A DNA stretch of 64,000 bases from Bicyclus anynana (GCF_947172395.1 NC_069093.1:12993561-13057560), one strand, 5' to 3'. Counted from the first letter of the stretch, positions 9,991 through 19,147 are shown. Program-made: numbers and translations. The notes: a model not told the origin generated them from the letters alone.

Positions 9991-10219
9991 GCCCTCATTC
10001 GCACGAGAGTTTTTAACGGACTTTAAAAAGCGTTTAAAAATATAGTATGAAGTTAAGTAAAGGTCTATTTCCAACGCCCAAAATTGAAAATGCAACACTG
10101 CTCGAAAAAAGCGTCGTCTTTTAAAAAGCGTATGTCGTGTGTACATATACTTAGGAATGCATTTGTTGTATTTGAACGCTTTTTAACGTCCGTTAAAAAG
10201 CTCTCGTGCGAATGGGGGC
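9991..10219. mobile_element. 229-bp MITE, TTAA-type
   Basis: The imperfect terminal inverted repeats are about 45 bp: GCCCTCATTCGCACGAGAG at the left and the complement of GCCCCCATTCGCACGAGAG at the right, followed by TTTTTAACGGAC-type sequence. The right flank is TTAA and the left flank TTCA, fitting a mutated TTAA duplication as in piggyBac-like elements. It has no coding capacity. Confidence 0.7.
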
Positions 10220-10373
10220 TTAACCAGCATTAACAATTCCGGGCTGTTTTTGAGAATATCTTGGAAAAAATAAATTGTAAATATTTATATAACCACCTAT
10301 ATAGGCCGGTATAGCCCAACCATTCGATCTGAAACCACATAGGCTTACCATTGTCAATTTTTATCTATACTAA

Positions 10374-10937
10374 TATTATAAAGCTGAAGACTTTGTTTGT
10401 TTGTCTATTTGTTTGTTTGTTTGATTGAACGCGCTAATCTCAGGAACTACTGGTCCGATTTGAAAAATTCTTTCAGTGTTAGATAGCCCATTTATCGAGG
10501 AAAATCATTTATTTCAAGTAGGCTCAGTTTATAAGCACCTTTGACACGTCAGTTGACTATTTGTAAAGATTCTACCACCGGTTTGGAAGGCAGGTTCTGC
10601 TAAGAAGATACCGGCAAGAAACTCAACAGTTGCTCTTTTGAAAAAGTCATACAGCATTATAATTTACAATTGATAACAATTACTGTTTACATTTCTTATA
10701 CTTTTACTTCCTGTGTGAAGGTGGAAGCTGATCCAACGGCCTCCAAGCATCTTTATCATTAAGGAACTCATCAATGTTGTAGTACCCTCGACTTAGTAAA
10801 TGTTTTTTAACACATTGCTTAAAGCTATGTGCTATATATTATCCCCGGATAGGAAAGGAAGGCTATAGGCTATATATTATCCCCGTATTCCTACGGGAAC
10901 GGGAACCACGCGGGTGAAACTGCGCGGAGTCAGCTAG
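10374..10937 (+). mobile_element. Hel-2 Helitron split by a LINE
   Basis: It starts TCTATACTAATATTATAAAG after host A, ends GCGGAGTCAGCTAG before host T, and has the GGAACCACGCGGGTGAA hairpin region. Its normal length is near 200 bp; the extra 330 bp is the LINE insertion at 10501-10830. The TATATATTATCCCC block is present twice around the right junction. Confidence 0.85.
10501..10830 (-). pseudogene. LINE ORF2 C-terminus and 3' UTR nested in Hel-2
   Basis: The minus strand encodes LLSRGYYNIDEFLNDKDAW and then PLDQLPPSHRK before a stop, the conserved last residues of a LINE ORF2. The 3' UTR follows (AAAGAGCAACTGTTGAGTTT, GTCAACTGACGTGTCAAAGG) and ends with AAATAAATGATTTT. The same 3' UTR occurs at 19004-19147 and 34825-34919. 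The LINE is 5'-truncated, as usual for target-primed insertion, and entered after the Helitron. The clade is uncertain. Confidence 0.75.
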
Positions 10938-10939
10938 TA

Positions 10940-11315
10940 TTCATATAAAATTTAAATACCAATAACGTAACATGGACAAAGCAACGCCATACTTCACCCC
11001 TTTATTAAGTACTCCAAATTGATGTCTGTTGCAAACAAAGTGAATAAAAAAACCGAGCGCAGAGTTTTTGGGAGTGGACGCTTGGCGTTTGTAAACAGTT
11101 GCATGCAGCGGTAGCTTTTAATTGAATGAAAGGCCGGAGCGTTGTTCCGTTTTTACCTGCTTTTAAAACAAAATTGCTAAATGGTATTCCTGTTAACGTC
11201 AAAAACAAAAAAAAAAATAACGTTGCTGGACAATATGGCCGTATAATTTACGTTAATGTCCTCTAAGTCATTGTGAGTTAGCTTGCATGACCATGGCTTA
11301 CTTCTTAATTTTACA
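10940..11315. other. No recognised feature
   Basis: A 67-codon minus frame (11005-11208) has no recognisable domain and is treated as chance. Confidence 0.5.
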
Positions 11316-11450
11316 ATCACAGAATAGAGAATGATCTAGAATGAGTCTTCACCAGCCGGTAAAACCCATAAAACAATACAAACTTCCCGCGAACGTCTCT
11401 TTGACAACCGCATAATGTTGTTTTGTATTTCAAGATTTAACACTAACACC
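11316..11450 (+). repeat. Rep-X copy 2 (5' half)
   Basis: AATCACAGAATAGAGAATGA and AGAATGAGTCTTCACCAGC match the first half of the Rep-X copy at 45594. The TTTGGAGCGGCTAC half is missing. Confidence 0.5.
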
Positions 11451-11625
11451 AGTAATGTAAATTAATACACTAATAATCAATATTTACCTAAGTATAAAAT
11501 ATGCAATATCTTGTTTCTTTAGTTATTGTGAACAGTTTTAAAAATAATTAAAAACATAAGACACCATAATTCTTGAATAATTGATTTTATTGTCAATTCT
11601 GACCTACTCGTACAATAAAATATAT

Positions 11626-11808
11626 AGCGTGGTGGACTAAGCCTCTCATTCTGAGAGGAGACTCGTGTTCAACAGTAAGCCGAATTTAACCACGCTGGCC
11701 AAATGCGGATTGGCAGACTTCACACACGTAGAATATCAAGAAAATTCTCAGGTATGCAGGTTTCCTCACGATGTTTTTCCTTCAACTTTTAAAATACGTG
11801 ATATTAAA
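11626..11808. mobile_element. SINE-B with an internal inversion
   Basis: 11626-11686 is the SINE-B 3' part on the plus strand (TCTCATTCTGAGAGGAGACT). 11688-11808 is the adjoining part on the minus strand (GCGGATTGGCAGACTTCACA). Head-to-head joining of neighbouring segments is typical of twin-primed reverse transcription. Confidence 0.75.
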
Positions 11809-11831
11809 ACCGTTACGCTGTAGAAGTATGT

Positions 11832-12017
11832 GTGAGAGGATTACCATCAAAATCTCTCTATAACTTGCTTAAAGACCTTGACCTCTCTAGAAGTGCAGCT
11901 AATTCTATATTAGAACGAGTATCCAAAGCTGCTGTGATCTTACCAAATTTGGCTAGGCAGGGAGAACAACACGAGCGGAGAAGGGGAGTGTTGATCGATC
12001 GTCAAGGAATTCCTTAA
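11832..12017 (+). pseudogene. Unassigned coding-like fragment
   Basis: A 61-codon frame includes LPSKSLYNLLKDLDLSRSAA and then LERVSKAAVILPNLARQGEQ. The helical, charged composition looks more like a real protein than the AT-rich chance frames around it. It is boxed between two SINE-B fragments, so it may be a transposon ORF remnant. I do not recognise the family and infer no function. Confidence 0.3.
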
Positions 12018-12129
12018 CCCTACATCCAGTAGTTACAAGTCCTGGACTTTGTGTTTTTCTCTGTACCACGCGATGGACCCGGCACCTGCACGGTGAATCC
12101 ATGGAATGCTAAGATATTCATCACATATA

Positions 12130-12207
12130 ACTGAAAAGACTGGAGGTGCATGCTCTGGCTGGATTCTACGCCCTCCGAATCGAAGGCAGATGTCATATCC
12201 ACTAGGC
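12130..12207 (-). mobile_element. SINE-B head fragment
   Basis: Only the tRNA-like head remains on the minus strand, with a mutated B box (GGATTCTACGCC on plus). Confidence 0.65.
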
Positions 12208-12219
12208 GTCAATTAAAAA

Positions 12220-12598
12220 AAATTCAGAACTCTGTATCAACCACACTATATGACCGATTCACACAAGTGTGCACGTTTTCCGACATCATAGCTTAATGTT
12301 ATTTGGCAACAGTGCAATAAATGTCGACGGGCGAAATGTAAACTCGACAGCGGATTGACTTGTCTGGCTGCTAACTGCTTTACTCCGCATGCAGCCAATA
12401 GTCGGCATACTATATACTGGGTCACTTTATTTGTCGCCTAAATATTGGATGTGACGGATATGAAATAGGCCATGGCATGGCTATTTTGTTTTATATGTTT
12501 AGGTCACGTCATTTGTTGTTTATTTAAGTTTTAATCACCTAATGGTTATTGAAATCTTTTTTATGTCAAACTCTTTTAAGTTAGTTTTTATACTTAAA
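12220..12598. other. No recognised feature
   Basis: Moderately GC-richer stretch near 12320-12400. No frame or repeat end recognised. Confidence 0.5.
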
Positions 12599-12984
12599 CT
12601 AGCGGACGCCCGCGACTTCGTCCGCGTGGAATTTAGTTTTTCACAAATTCCTTTGGAAACCATGGATTTTTCCGGGATAAAAAGTAGCCTATGTGTTAAT
12701 CTAGGCTATAATAAATCTTAATACCAAATTTCAGCTAATTCGGTTTAGTAGTTGAGGCGTGATATGAAAGAGTAACAAACATTCATATCATCAAAATAAT
12801 CAGTTTTCACAAATCTCGGGAAACCATGATTTTTTTTCGGGATAAAAAGTAGCCTTTGTGTTAATCCAGAGTAAAATCTCTTTCCATTCCAAATTTCAGC
12901 AAATCGCTTTAGTAGTAGCGGCGTTATAGAGTAACAAACATCCAAACATCCATACAAACTTTCGCGTTTATAATATTAGTAGGA
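12599..12984 (-). mobile_element. Hel-1 dimer-form Helitron
   Basis: The minus-strand element runs from TCCTACTAATATTATAAACG to a perfect CGCGGACGAAGTCGCGGGC hairpin and CTAG. The internal Helitron body (TTTCAC...CCGGGATAAAAAGTAGCCT) occurs twice, giving 386 bp instead of about 235. Confidence 0.9.
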
Positions 12985-13134
12985 TATCATAGGGGGTATT
13001 CAGCTTTGATCGACTCCGCACCTCTACTGTGGATTATGTAAGGCTTTGAATGATAATGTTAAATTATTTAACAATCCACCAACCAACCAATATAGGCCTA
13101 ATTCTCCGAAAGGTAGTGTAAAAAACCACTATTT

Positions 13135-13260
13135 CCCAATTACGGGCATTTTATTAGTGAATATTTCTATGAAGAAAGAAAAGCTCAGTATTAATTGCCC
13201 AACCGATTGAGGACTCAAACCCAAAACCTCCGTAGCCGCACTGTCCAACGACTGCATACC
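13135..13260 (-). mobile_element. tRNA-like SINE head, unassigned
   Basis: The minus strand reads GTCGTTGGACAGTGCGGCTA, then GGTTTTGGGTTTGAGTCCTC, an A- and B-box pair like SINE-C but diverged. Confidence 0.5.
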
Positions 13261-13264
13261 AACG

Positions 13265-13382
13265 AGTATAAATGAATGAACGAATGAACGAATGAATGGA
13301 TGGATGGATGACAGAACAAACGCACTAACGAACGAAGGAATGAATGAATGAATAAATAAATAAATACGAATACAAATAAATC
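13265..13382. repeat. GAAT/GGAT/AAAT microsatellite
   Basis: Interrupted four-base units change from GAAT to GGAT to AAAT along the run. The minus-strand frames here (13129-13505) with repeated SFVHSFI units are products of the microsatellite, not proteins. Confidence 0.9.
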
Positions 13383-13930
13383 TAGTGCACTTCCTGTTTG
13401 TACACACCGCCCCAGATATGCGAGGATTTTAATGAGACTCGAAGGAACAAAGAATTGTAAACTGGGACTGCCATTATGAAACTTGAACGCTAGCTTAAAC
13501 ACCACATAAAACGTGGTCTCAATAATTGTGGAGAAATAAAAATTTAAATATACTTAAATTTATCCAACTGCTGTAAAGAAGGATATATTTTTAACATATC
13601 GTATATTTGTGTATGCAATAAAAATAGTGTATATATACACTAAAAATAATATATATATACAGTATTTTTATATTAGATATAAGTATATTAAAGCAACGAA
13701 GGCGAATTAGCCTTAAATCCATATATTCATACATTTTTAAGCAGAAACAGGTGACTTCAGTTTAGCACGACTCACGCATGAACCATGGCCTTTTTTGGAA
13801 TAAAACGTATATATCGTTCAAAAGCCTCTTCTTTATTCCAGTGAAAGTCACATTCAAATCGGTTCAGCCGTTTCAGAGATAAGTACTATAAAATCTTTGA
13901 TGGATACCACTATTGCGTACCTTGTAAATT

Positions 13931-14143
13931 ATAATTAAGGATCAAACGAACTTACCTGGAAGTGAAGTTCGATCATAATTATATGATCAGCTTCACTCGA
14001 CCCGATTTTATATTAACATATTGTAGTATACTCCTATGCTACAGCCAATGACACAGTTTTTTAAAGTTAATAGGAATTTTTCAAAATATCACCATGGCAA
14101 CCCAAACACCACCCCCGCGCGGCCATAGGTCGCCATCTTCATT
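13931..14143. repeat. DIRS terminal repeat (3' side) with outer extension
   Basis: 13988-14143 is the inverted copy of 18838-18993. 13931-13987, starting ATAATTAAGGATC, is found only at this end and in the internal complementary region. It contains a GATCATAATTATATGATC near-palindrome. Unequal outer ends are a DIRS trait. Confidence 0.9.
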
Positions 14144-14231
14144 TAGTTTAGAGTTAGGGATATTGACTAGTTCACATAATGGGTAGGGAAGTAAATAAAT
14201 ATTTGCTACATATGGGAGGGTGCTTATTTAT

Positions 14232-14354
14232 AAATCGGGTCGAGTGAAGCTGATCATATAATTATGATCGAACTTCACTTCCAGGTAAGTTCGTTTGATC
14301 CTTAATTATATTTCTCAGCTTCACTCGACCCGATTTTATATTAACATATTGTAG
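14232..14354. repeat. DIRS internal complementary region
   Basis: 14232-14310 is the exact complement of the left end (13930-14008). 14306-14354 is the exact complement of the right end (18955-19003). The two overlap by TTATA. In the DIRS model this region lets the two ends pair and be ligated into a circle before recombinase-mediated insertion. Confidence 0.88.
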
Positions 14355-14524
14355 GATGTTCAGAGTAAATAAAAGTTATGTGAACTACATATGTAGAATT
14401 TTAATTCTTAATCATTTCCGTTAGGATTACATGAGTATAATAATCAGAGTATATTATGAACCATTCATATTATTGTTGTTATATAATATAGACAACGCAA
14501 ATTGTTTATGATCGGATATGACTT

Positions 14525-15060
14525 CTCGATTATAAATTTTTTGCAAAGACTGAGGATGTCAGAGTCCATCCCGCTGTCTTCCTAATTATATCAAAATTAA
14601 CCCCAAGTCTATTAGCTGCTGAAATGATCGCATGTCGAGTACCTACTATGTGCAGAGAATATTGACGTATCTTCACCACTGTTTTGAATTGTGTCTTTTA
14701 TCCAATGGCTAAGCCTTTGGGATAAAATATTCTGATGATGATTTTTGATACTATGAAACAACCAGTCTTAATTTTTTGTGCGTAATAATCTAGTTTTTTG
14801 TGTATATGATTTCATATCTTTAGCGGGACAAATTTCAGGTTTTTCATTGAAAAAACGGTAGTTTTAATAAAGGTTGAAATTATTATTTTTTTAAGTGTTC
14901 CCAGGCCAAAAAGTCAGATAAATAATTAAGCACGATGCTGGGATGATGGGCCAGGTCAGATTATACCTAGGACCTTTGTGGTCTTAATCTGAAAACACCT
15001 TTTATAAACCGTTTCATTCTGTCATTAACAGATTGAAAACCTATGAACAACAATAAAGCT
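14525..15060 (-). pseudogene. DIRS tyrosine recombinase (YR) remnant
   Basis: The minus strand encodes RFIKGVFRLRPQRS, then HPSIVLNYLSDFLAWEHL, and further on TRHAIISAANRLGVNFDIIR followed by KTAGW. These match the DIRS recombinase: the RH motif around the catalytic Arg-His, and the Trp position of the H/W pair. The usual H-S-T-R-H core reads H-I-V-G-T-R-H, two codons longer. A frameshift lies in the stretch before it (near 14705), and the terminal FAKFY-like region ends at a stop caused by an A-run shift, so the catalytic Tyr is out of frame. The enzyme would have cut and joined a circular DNA intermediate; this copy cannot. Roughly 300 internal bases (14725-14890) are not recognised. Confidence 0.82.
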
Positions 15061-15381
15061 GATTTGTAACTATTAACTGTGCCATATTTGGTACAATTTT
15101 GAAATGTTAATGGAATAGAAGGATCTAAATAATTAATTTGTTTTTTTTTTTTTTTTTACAATAATCCAGCCATTCCTTAAAACACCCATCGTTGATACGT
15201 GTTAATAGTTAAAGAAGCTCACATAATCTCGACTGAATTAGGTAACATTTAATAAAGCTTGCCAGAATATGTCACGGCAACCAGGATAACCCTAGAAGAA
15301 ATTTCAAATAAACTAATACGTGGACCAAAATAAATAGGATCTTTTACTGTAATTTTTTTATTTTTTTTTTTTAAGGATAGG

Positions 15382-15582
15382 TTACCACGCTTGAGTTGGC
15401 CAATAGGGCACAAATATTTTGCCTTCTGCTTTATCGCATATTATTTTTTGTAACATTTTCAAAATGAAGGAGAACGGAGGGAATGCATAAAATGATAAAT
15501 GAAACCATGAAACAGTAAAGGCATTGACAGCCATGCATTGAGAACGTTTTTCGAGAAATGTAACGAGAAGTGGCACATACAT
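15382..15582 (-). pseudogene. DIRS RT/RNase H C-terminal remnant
   Basis: A 66-codon open frame contains AVNAFTVSWFHLSFYAFPPF, then ILKMLQKIICDKAEG and VPYWPTQAW. The Y-A-F-P-P-F and W-P-x-Q-x-W motifs mark the end of the RNase H part of DIRS pol, where the enzyme degrades the RNA strand of the hybrid. The D at A-x-D-A-F in active copies is N here (VNAF), although I infer that from family memory. The frame is open for only this block. The reverse transcriptase upstream is lost or beyond recognition. Confidence 0.8.
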
Positions 15583-16524
15583 TACATCAAGTAAAGAGGT
15601 CTATCTCTGATTTACCGAAAATATAAACTATTTTTAAAAGAAACATAAGAAACATATTCACAAAGTTCCTATGTCCCTATGCCTTATAGAATAGGCTTCA
15701 AGATTATCTTTAGCATACGAGGGAAACTATTATAGTATACGAGACAATCACTGTTATATTTCTTGTTTCACACTACTGCCATCTTGCCATCTCTCTAGCA
15801 ATTTCATTCAGATGTATGATATAGCAGGAACATTATCAATTCGCAGTAATACTTCGTTACTATTTAAGCTTTTTAGCACAAACTTTCAGACCAAAGCAAG
15901 CTACTTTCATTTCAAGATTGATAGTATTTACACTTATTCTGATTAATGTATTTTATTAATGATTCTTTAATCTCTTTTTTTTTTTTTTTTTTTTAATAGG
16001 TAACTTTATAGTTATTTCTATCGCATCGAACATAAAACCTAAAAAATTACAAGTAGTGAGTTGTAAGTCCCAAGTCTTTCTAATGATTTAGATAAAAAAA
16101 TAGGCATGCTTCATATATCAATTTTTGCCATATAATAGTTGTATGCAATAAGCTTGGAGATATTTCTATAATCCTCCATTTTAAAAATGTGATAACAAAT
16201 CTATTGCAAAAGTAATCTTTTATCGCCATTTGGTTTCGGAACTAAAAATATGTTTAAAATAAATTCGCCATTAATGTGTGCGTGCATCTAGATTTTGCAT
16301 TAATATATAACAGACATTAGATTGACAGATTTATATAGATATAGATATAGCAATTATATCTAACAGACATTAGATTGATTAACAAAGTCTGAAGTATTAT
16401 TCCGAATACGAATTGGAAATGAAGTAAAAGGAATTTCATATCCATGTAACCACGATGAAATGATGGGATCATCTGTAATATCACTCCAACATTTAATATA
16501 GCGCTGCAATCTAACTAAATAATT

Positions 16525-16734
16525 TTAGAGGTACTGTCTCGGGTACTTGTAAGTTCTCGGTGCTGGCTGGTCGGCTATCCCCCGCTGTTGAGAGCTGTTC
16601 AGCGCTACACGATGACCCTGGCTGCGGCGAGGCTTCTCTGTTTCAGACTTCAGCCCCGTTTTCCAAGGCAGGGTTTTCGAGATTAATCGATTATTATTAG
16701 GATTATTATTACTTCTTAAGAAATCTGAAAACAA
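16525..16734 (-). pseudogene. DIRS gag C-terminal remnant
   Basis: The frame carries LPWKTGLKSETEKPRRSQGH and ends QPAPRTYKYPRQYL. A basic, Pro/Arg/Gln-rich tail after the gag core fits the nucleic-acid-binding end of DIRS gag. Assignment rests mainly on position between the gag core and the pol remnant. Confidence 0.5.
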
Positions 16735-16966
16735 ACATCTTCAATATTTTTGTGTGATTTTCCTTAGCTAGTGATAATTCAATAGCTTGATTAATAGCCG
16801 CAACGGCGTTTCTGTTTAGTCATTAGTGATGAATCCCTCTTGACCATTGCCTGCCTTAACCTCAGGGTTAAGGACGGGCGCGACCAACAAATCGCAATTT
16901 TCGGGTATTCAATATTCTTGGAGTATCTTATCTTTAACCTCCTTTTGTAGCCCCTTACTAAGTATT

Positions 16967-17436
16967 TCAAGCCATCATGATGGTCTTTAGGTCTTTATGG
17001 ATAGCCTTCCCAAATTTGTTGTCTACAATACAATCACCCAATAGAGCGAGCATCGCTTCATCGACCTCTGGCTCCTGGGACTCTGCCGGTGCATCACTTG
17101 AGACTAGCACGATCGCAGTGGCTGGTGTCGGGCTCCGGGCGCAAGATTGATTACCCGCTGAGCTTGGGCTTGGAGTACTGTTCGAGGTGGTCAAATAGGG
17201 ATCGCTGAAAGATTTGTGGTAGAAGCCACAGGCATATTCTGCATGCTAGGGTTTGATTTATATTCGTCAGGCTGGTCAAGGAGTGAAGCCATATAAGCGA
17301 TTAAAACCGAAATGTTTATCAATGCCATACCATTATCAGTTTTTTTTTTTTTTTTTGTGGTAACAAGAAGTATAAGAATGCCTAATAAGTGTTTTTTACG
17401 TGACCAGCATTTTTTAGCCCAGATGGCGTCCCGCAC
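16967..17436 (-). pseudogene. DIRS gag core remnant
   Basis: Two overlapping minus-strand frames (17436-17191 and 17194-16967) together carry LLDQPDEYKSNPSMQ, a Ser/Pro-rich linker, then EVDEAMLALLGDCIVDNKFG and KAIHKDL. The acidic D-E-A-M-L-A-L-L-G-D core followed by G-x-x-I-H is the start of the conserved DIRS gag domain, the same domain captured in vertebrate LAP2-alpha. The match stops abruptly after HKDL, so most of the domain is deleted. A T14 run (17341-17356) marks the break on the minisatellite side. Confidence 0.72.
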
Positions 17437-18457
17437 TAATTTACATTATAAAAATGTAACAAGAATCGTAAATATGATCTTTGAGAATGGACTTAGCCCC
17501 AGTTGGGCTAAGTGAAAAAAAAGGTTTTGCGACAGGGATAGCCCAGTTGGCGTCCCGCATCACTAATTTACATTGTAAAAATGTAATAAGAATCATAAAT
17601 ATGATCTTTGAGAATGGACTTAACCCCAATTGGGCTAAGTGAAAAAAGGTTTTGCGACAGGGATAGCCCAGTTGGCGTCCCGCATCACTAATTTACATTA
17701 TAAAAATGTAACAAGAATCATAAATTAATATGATCTTTGAGAATGGACTTAGCCCCAGTTGGGCTAAGTGAAAAAAGGTTTTGCGACAGGGATAGCCCAG
17801 TTGGCGTCCCGCATCACTAATTTACATTATAAAAATGTAACAAGAATCATAAATTAATATGATCTTTGAGAATGGACTTAGCCCCAGTTGGGCTAAGTGA
17901 AAAAAGGTTTTGCGACAGGGATAGCCCAGTTGGCGTCCCGCATCACTAATTTACATTATAAAAATGTAACAAGAATCATAAATTAATATGATCTTTGAGA
18001 ATGGACTTAACCCCAATTGGGCTAAGTGAAAAAAGGTTTTGCGACAGGGATAGCCCAGTTGGCGTCCCGCATCACTAATTTACATTATAAAAATGTAACA
18101 AGAATCATAAATTAATATGATCTTTGAGAATGGACTTAGCCCCAGTTGGGCTAAGTGAAAAAAGGTTTTGCGACAGGGATAGCCCAGTTGGCGTCCCGCA
18201 TCACTAATTTACATTGTAAAAATGTAACAAGAATCATAAATATGATCTTTGAGAATGGACTTAACCCCAGTTGGGCTAAGTGAAAAAAGGTTTTGCGACA
18301 GGGATAGCCCAGTTGGCGTCCCGCATCACTAATTTACATTATAAAAATGTAACAAGAATCATAAATTAATATGATCTTTGAGAATGGACCTAGCCCCAGT
18401 TGGGCTAAGTGAAAAAAGGTTTTGTGACAGGGATAGATAGCTCAGATGGCATCCCGC
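17426..18457. repeat. 125-133 bp minisatellite, eight units
   Basis: The junction GCGTCCCGCATCACTAAT recurs at 17426, 17550, 17675, 17804, 17933, 18062, 18191, 18316 and (mutated) 18449. Unit lengths are 124, 125, 129, 129, 129, 129, 125 and 133. The 129-bp type carries an extra TTAA (AAATTAATATG for AAATATG). Each unit holds the hairpin AGCCCCAGTTGGGCT. Four consecutive near-identical 129-bp units point to recent amplification. It splits the DIRS gag. Confidence 0.93.
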
Positions 18458-18488
18458 ATCACTAAATGTCATCATATTACGTATGAAA

Positions 18489-18731
18489 TTAAATTATGAT
18501 AGCAAATCGTTTTCTTACAAGAAAATGTGGGTATATTATATTATACAAGATGTTGAACTGACCTGACGACTTACTCCCTGAATAATGATGTTTTTCTTCT
18601 AACATCATCGGCCCTGAAGATACGGTTCGACGCCGCGTTGACCTATCGAGTCTTGCCTCGATTTTCCGTAATTTTTTCCTAATATCTGCATATTTTTCAT
18701 TACTTTTACGTTTACGTTTGCCTTTTGGCAT
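18489..18731 (-). pseudogene. DIRS gag N-terminal remnant
   Basis: An 80-codon frame starts MPKGKRKRKSNEKYADIRKK and continues with a charged, coiled-coil-like LRKIEARLDRSTRRR. It starts about 110 bases inside the 5' inverted repeat (ends 18838), where DIRS ORF1 begins. The first 48 residues look authentic. The hydrophobic end (from about residue 58) lies next to the minisatellite and is probably not gag. Confidence 0.65.
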
Positions 18732-18837
18732 GACTAACTAAATAATTTTATTTAAATTTTATAAATTCTAAGATTTCCACGATTAAAATTATTTTTATTT
18801 GAATTAGCGTGTCTAGGCTTTGAACACAGAAACACAG

Positions 18838-19001
18838 AATGAAGATGGCGACCTATGGCCGCGCGGGGGTGGTGTTTGGGTTGCCATGGTGATATTTTGA
18901 AAAATTCCTATTAACTTTAAAAAACTGTGTCATTGGCTGTAGCATAGGAGTATACTACAATATGTTAATATAAAATCGGGTCGAGTGAAGCTGAGAAATA
19001 T
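18838..19001. repeat. DIRS terminal repeat (5' side)
   Basis: 18838-18993 matches the left repeat in inverse orientation, and 18994-19001 (AGAAATAT) is its private outer edge. It contains the GC-rich GGCCGCGCGGGGGTGG block. In DIRS elements the 5' repeat holds the promoter. Confidence 0.9.
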
Positions 19002-19003
19002 AA

Positions 19004-19147
19004 TACTGTATGACTTTTTCAAAAGAGCAACTGTTGAGTTTCTTGCCGGTATCTTCTCAGCAGAACCTGCCTTCCACAAATAGTCAACTGACGTGTCAAA
19101 AGTGCTTGTAAACTGAGCCTACTTGAAATAAATGATTTTTGATTTTG
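19004..19147 (+). mobile_element. LINE 3' UTR, target of the DIRS insertion
   Basis: GAGCAACTGTTGAGTTTCTT, AACTGACGTGTCAAAAGTGC and the end AAATGATTTTTGATTTTGA match the LINE at 10501-10830. The sequence starts exactly at the DIRS right end. Confidence 0.8.

Larger units (their letters stand above)
13931..19001 (-). mobile_element. DIRS-like tyrosine-recombinase retrotransposon, decayed coding region
   Basis: A 5.1-kb element read on the minus strand. 156-bp inverted repeats (13988-14143 and 18838-18993) match base for base in my reading. The left repeat carries an extra outer arm, 13931-13987. At 14232-14354 lies a sequence complementary to both outer ends joined together, which is the internal complementary region that defines DIRS elements. 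Coding traces follow the DIRS order: gag (18731 to 16525), RNase H (15582-15382) and tyrosine recombinase (15060-14525). No integrase or long direct repeats are present. The reverse transcriptase stretch (15583-16524) is not recognisable, and all frames are broken. The flanks read as one LINE 3' UTR interrupted at TTGTAAATTATAATACTG. Confidence 0.9.

Noticed and set aside
13129..13505. Serine/histidine-rich proteins on the minus strand
   Set aside because: Both frames translate a four-base microsatellite, giving repeated SFVHSF residues.
13931..14310. Independent 380-bp MITE with 79-bp inverted ends
   Set aside because: The 79-bp pair exists, but the inner sequence and the adjacent 14306-14354 match the other end at 18955-19003. 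One DIRS structure explains both pairs.
17426..18457. CRISPR-like array
   Set aside because: Units are 124-133 bp with no distinct spacers; every unit is nearly identical along its full length. It is a eukaryotic minisatellite.
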